NCBI GenBank assembly: GCA_963921195.1
Contig: OY992536.1
Span: 103,194,778-103,258,777, forward strand
Direction of reading: 5' to 3'
From: Pegoplata infirma
Taxonomy: Eukaryota > Arthropoda > Insecta > Diptera > Anthomyiidae
DNA: 64,000 nt
In this document: in pieces, positions 63,740 through 64,000 of the stretch
How the letters are laid out: every line of letters starts with the position of its first letter
Numbering within the stretch: position 1 is the first letter of the stretch
Notes under the pieces: generated by a model
Database searches by the model: none
Seen by the model: only the letters and a program-made list of their open reading frames with translations
Told to the model about the DNA's origin: nothing
Translations under genes and position numbers: made by a program

Positions 63740-64000
63740 ATTAAAGTTTTCAAACGCCATATTGAAAATCTCAATTAAAATTCAGAAAATCCCAATTGAA
63801 ATTCAAAAAAGCTAATTCAAATTCAGAAATTCCAATTGAAATTCAGAAATCCAATTTCAAATTCAGAAAAGCTTATTGAAATTTAGAAATCCTAATTGAT
63901 ATTTAGAAACTCCCAATTTCACAAAATTGAAATTTACAGAAGCCTACAGAAATTAAGAAATCTCAATTGAAATTTAGAAAATCAAAAGCAAAATTGAAAT
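63740..64000 (+). repeat. ~20-bp degenerate tandem repeat running off the window
   Basis: Units of 'AATTGAAATTCAGAAATCC' with substitutions continue to the last base. This may be an arm of another Foldback-like element whose partner lies outside. Confidence 0.75.

Overview
The window is eukaryotic, very AT-rich DNA that looks like intergenic, intronic or heterochromatic sequence from a large fly genome. The best lineage clue is about a dozen copies of a short element with the layout of the dipteran mini-me/DINE-1 (Helentron-like) family: a TATACCCTCC start with a short hairpin, a 'GACCCCATAAAGTATATAT' core, a GTCC/GTCT microsatellite, and an end of the type 'TTCGGC..GCCGAA..CTACTTGTT'. A calyptrate fly such as a blowfly is plausible, but no species can be named. 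No intact host protein gene was recognised. Nearly everything that can be explained is transposable-element DNA, often nested two or three deep.

Protein-coding content is all transposon-derived. (1) 43192-46179 is a full-length open reading frame of a non-LTR retrotransposon with endonuclease and reverse transcriptase (RTE-like). (2) 8741-11997 is a 3.26-kb hAT-like DNA transposon with a perfect 8-bp target duplication and about 0.96-kb inverted repeats, themselves built of ~160-bp tandem units. It carries a minus-strand gene of unknown family broken by one stop codon. (3) 36560-37098 is a broken non-LTR reverse-transcriptase fragment. (4) 12587-12722 (minus), with a probable upstream piece at 13679-13860, is a decayed C-terminal non-LTR retrotransposon fragment split by a later insertion.

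Layout. 0-8.7 kb: DINE-like copies, TA-flanked MITEs, a 2-kb palindrome with a 3-bp TAA duplication, and a TTA-flanked PIF/Harbinger-like element containing a MITE. 8.7-12 kb: the hAT-like element. 12.6-13.9 kb: the non-LTR fragment holding a MITE that carries three tandem tRNA-like (pol III A/B box) units. 14.3-15.2 kb: a DINE-like element. 15.3-18.6 kb: a Foldback-like element with arms of ~24-bp repeats and two nested elements. 20.2-23.4 kb: a DINE-like element carrying a 2.06-kb near-perfect palindrome and a small MITE. 24-26.9 kb: another DINE/PIF nest, then an inverted-repeat family hosting a hAT MITE. 28-33 kb: two hAT-type elements with exact 8-bp duplications and a pair of CATTTACTTGTATAGTGTC MITEs. 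33.3-36.5 kb: MITEs, one a 261-bp near-perfect hairpin. 36.6-39.3 kb: the RT fragment cut by a CAGGCGCGGATCCAGG element. 41.2-42.0 kb: a second Foldback-like element. 42.9-46.6 kb: the RTE-like element followed at once by a palindromic MITE. 47-52.7 kb: a MITE family caught in a ~663-bp tandem duplication and a DINE-like copy holding a MITE and a 1.9-kb hAT element (itself holding two more). 53-57 kb: hairpin MITEs, a 107-bp direct repeat and a (TTTCT)n tract. 56.8-58 kb: apparently unique sequence. 58-62.7 kb: three DINE-like copies, a palindrome and a MITE in nested order. 62.7-64 kb: MITE remnants and short tandem repeats.

The content is a stratified record of insertions rather than a pathway. 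The only potentially autonomous element seen is the RTE-like retrotransposon; the others probably rely or relied on enzymes encoded elsewhere.
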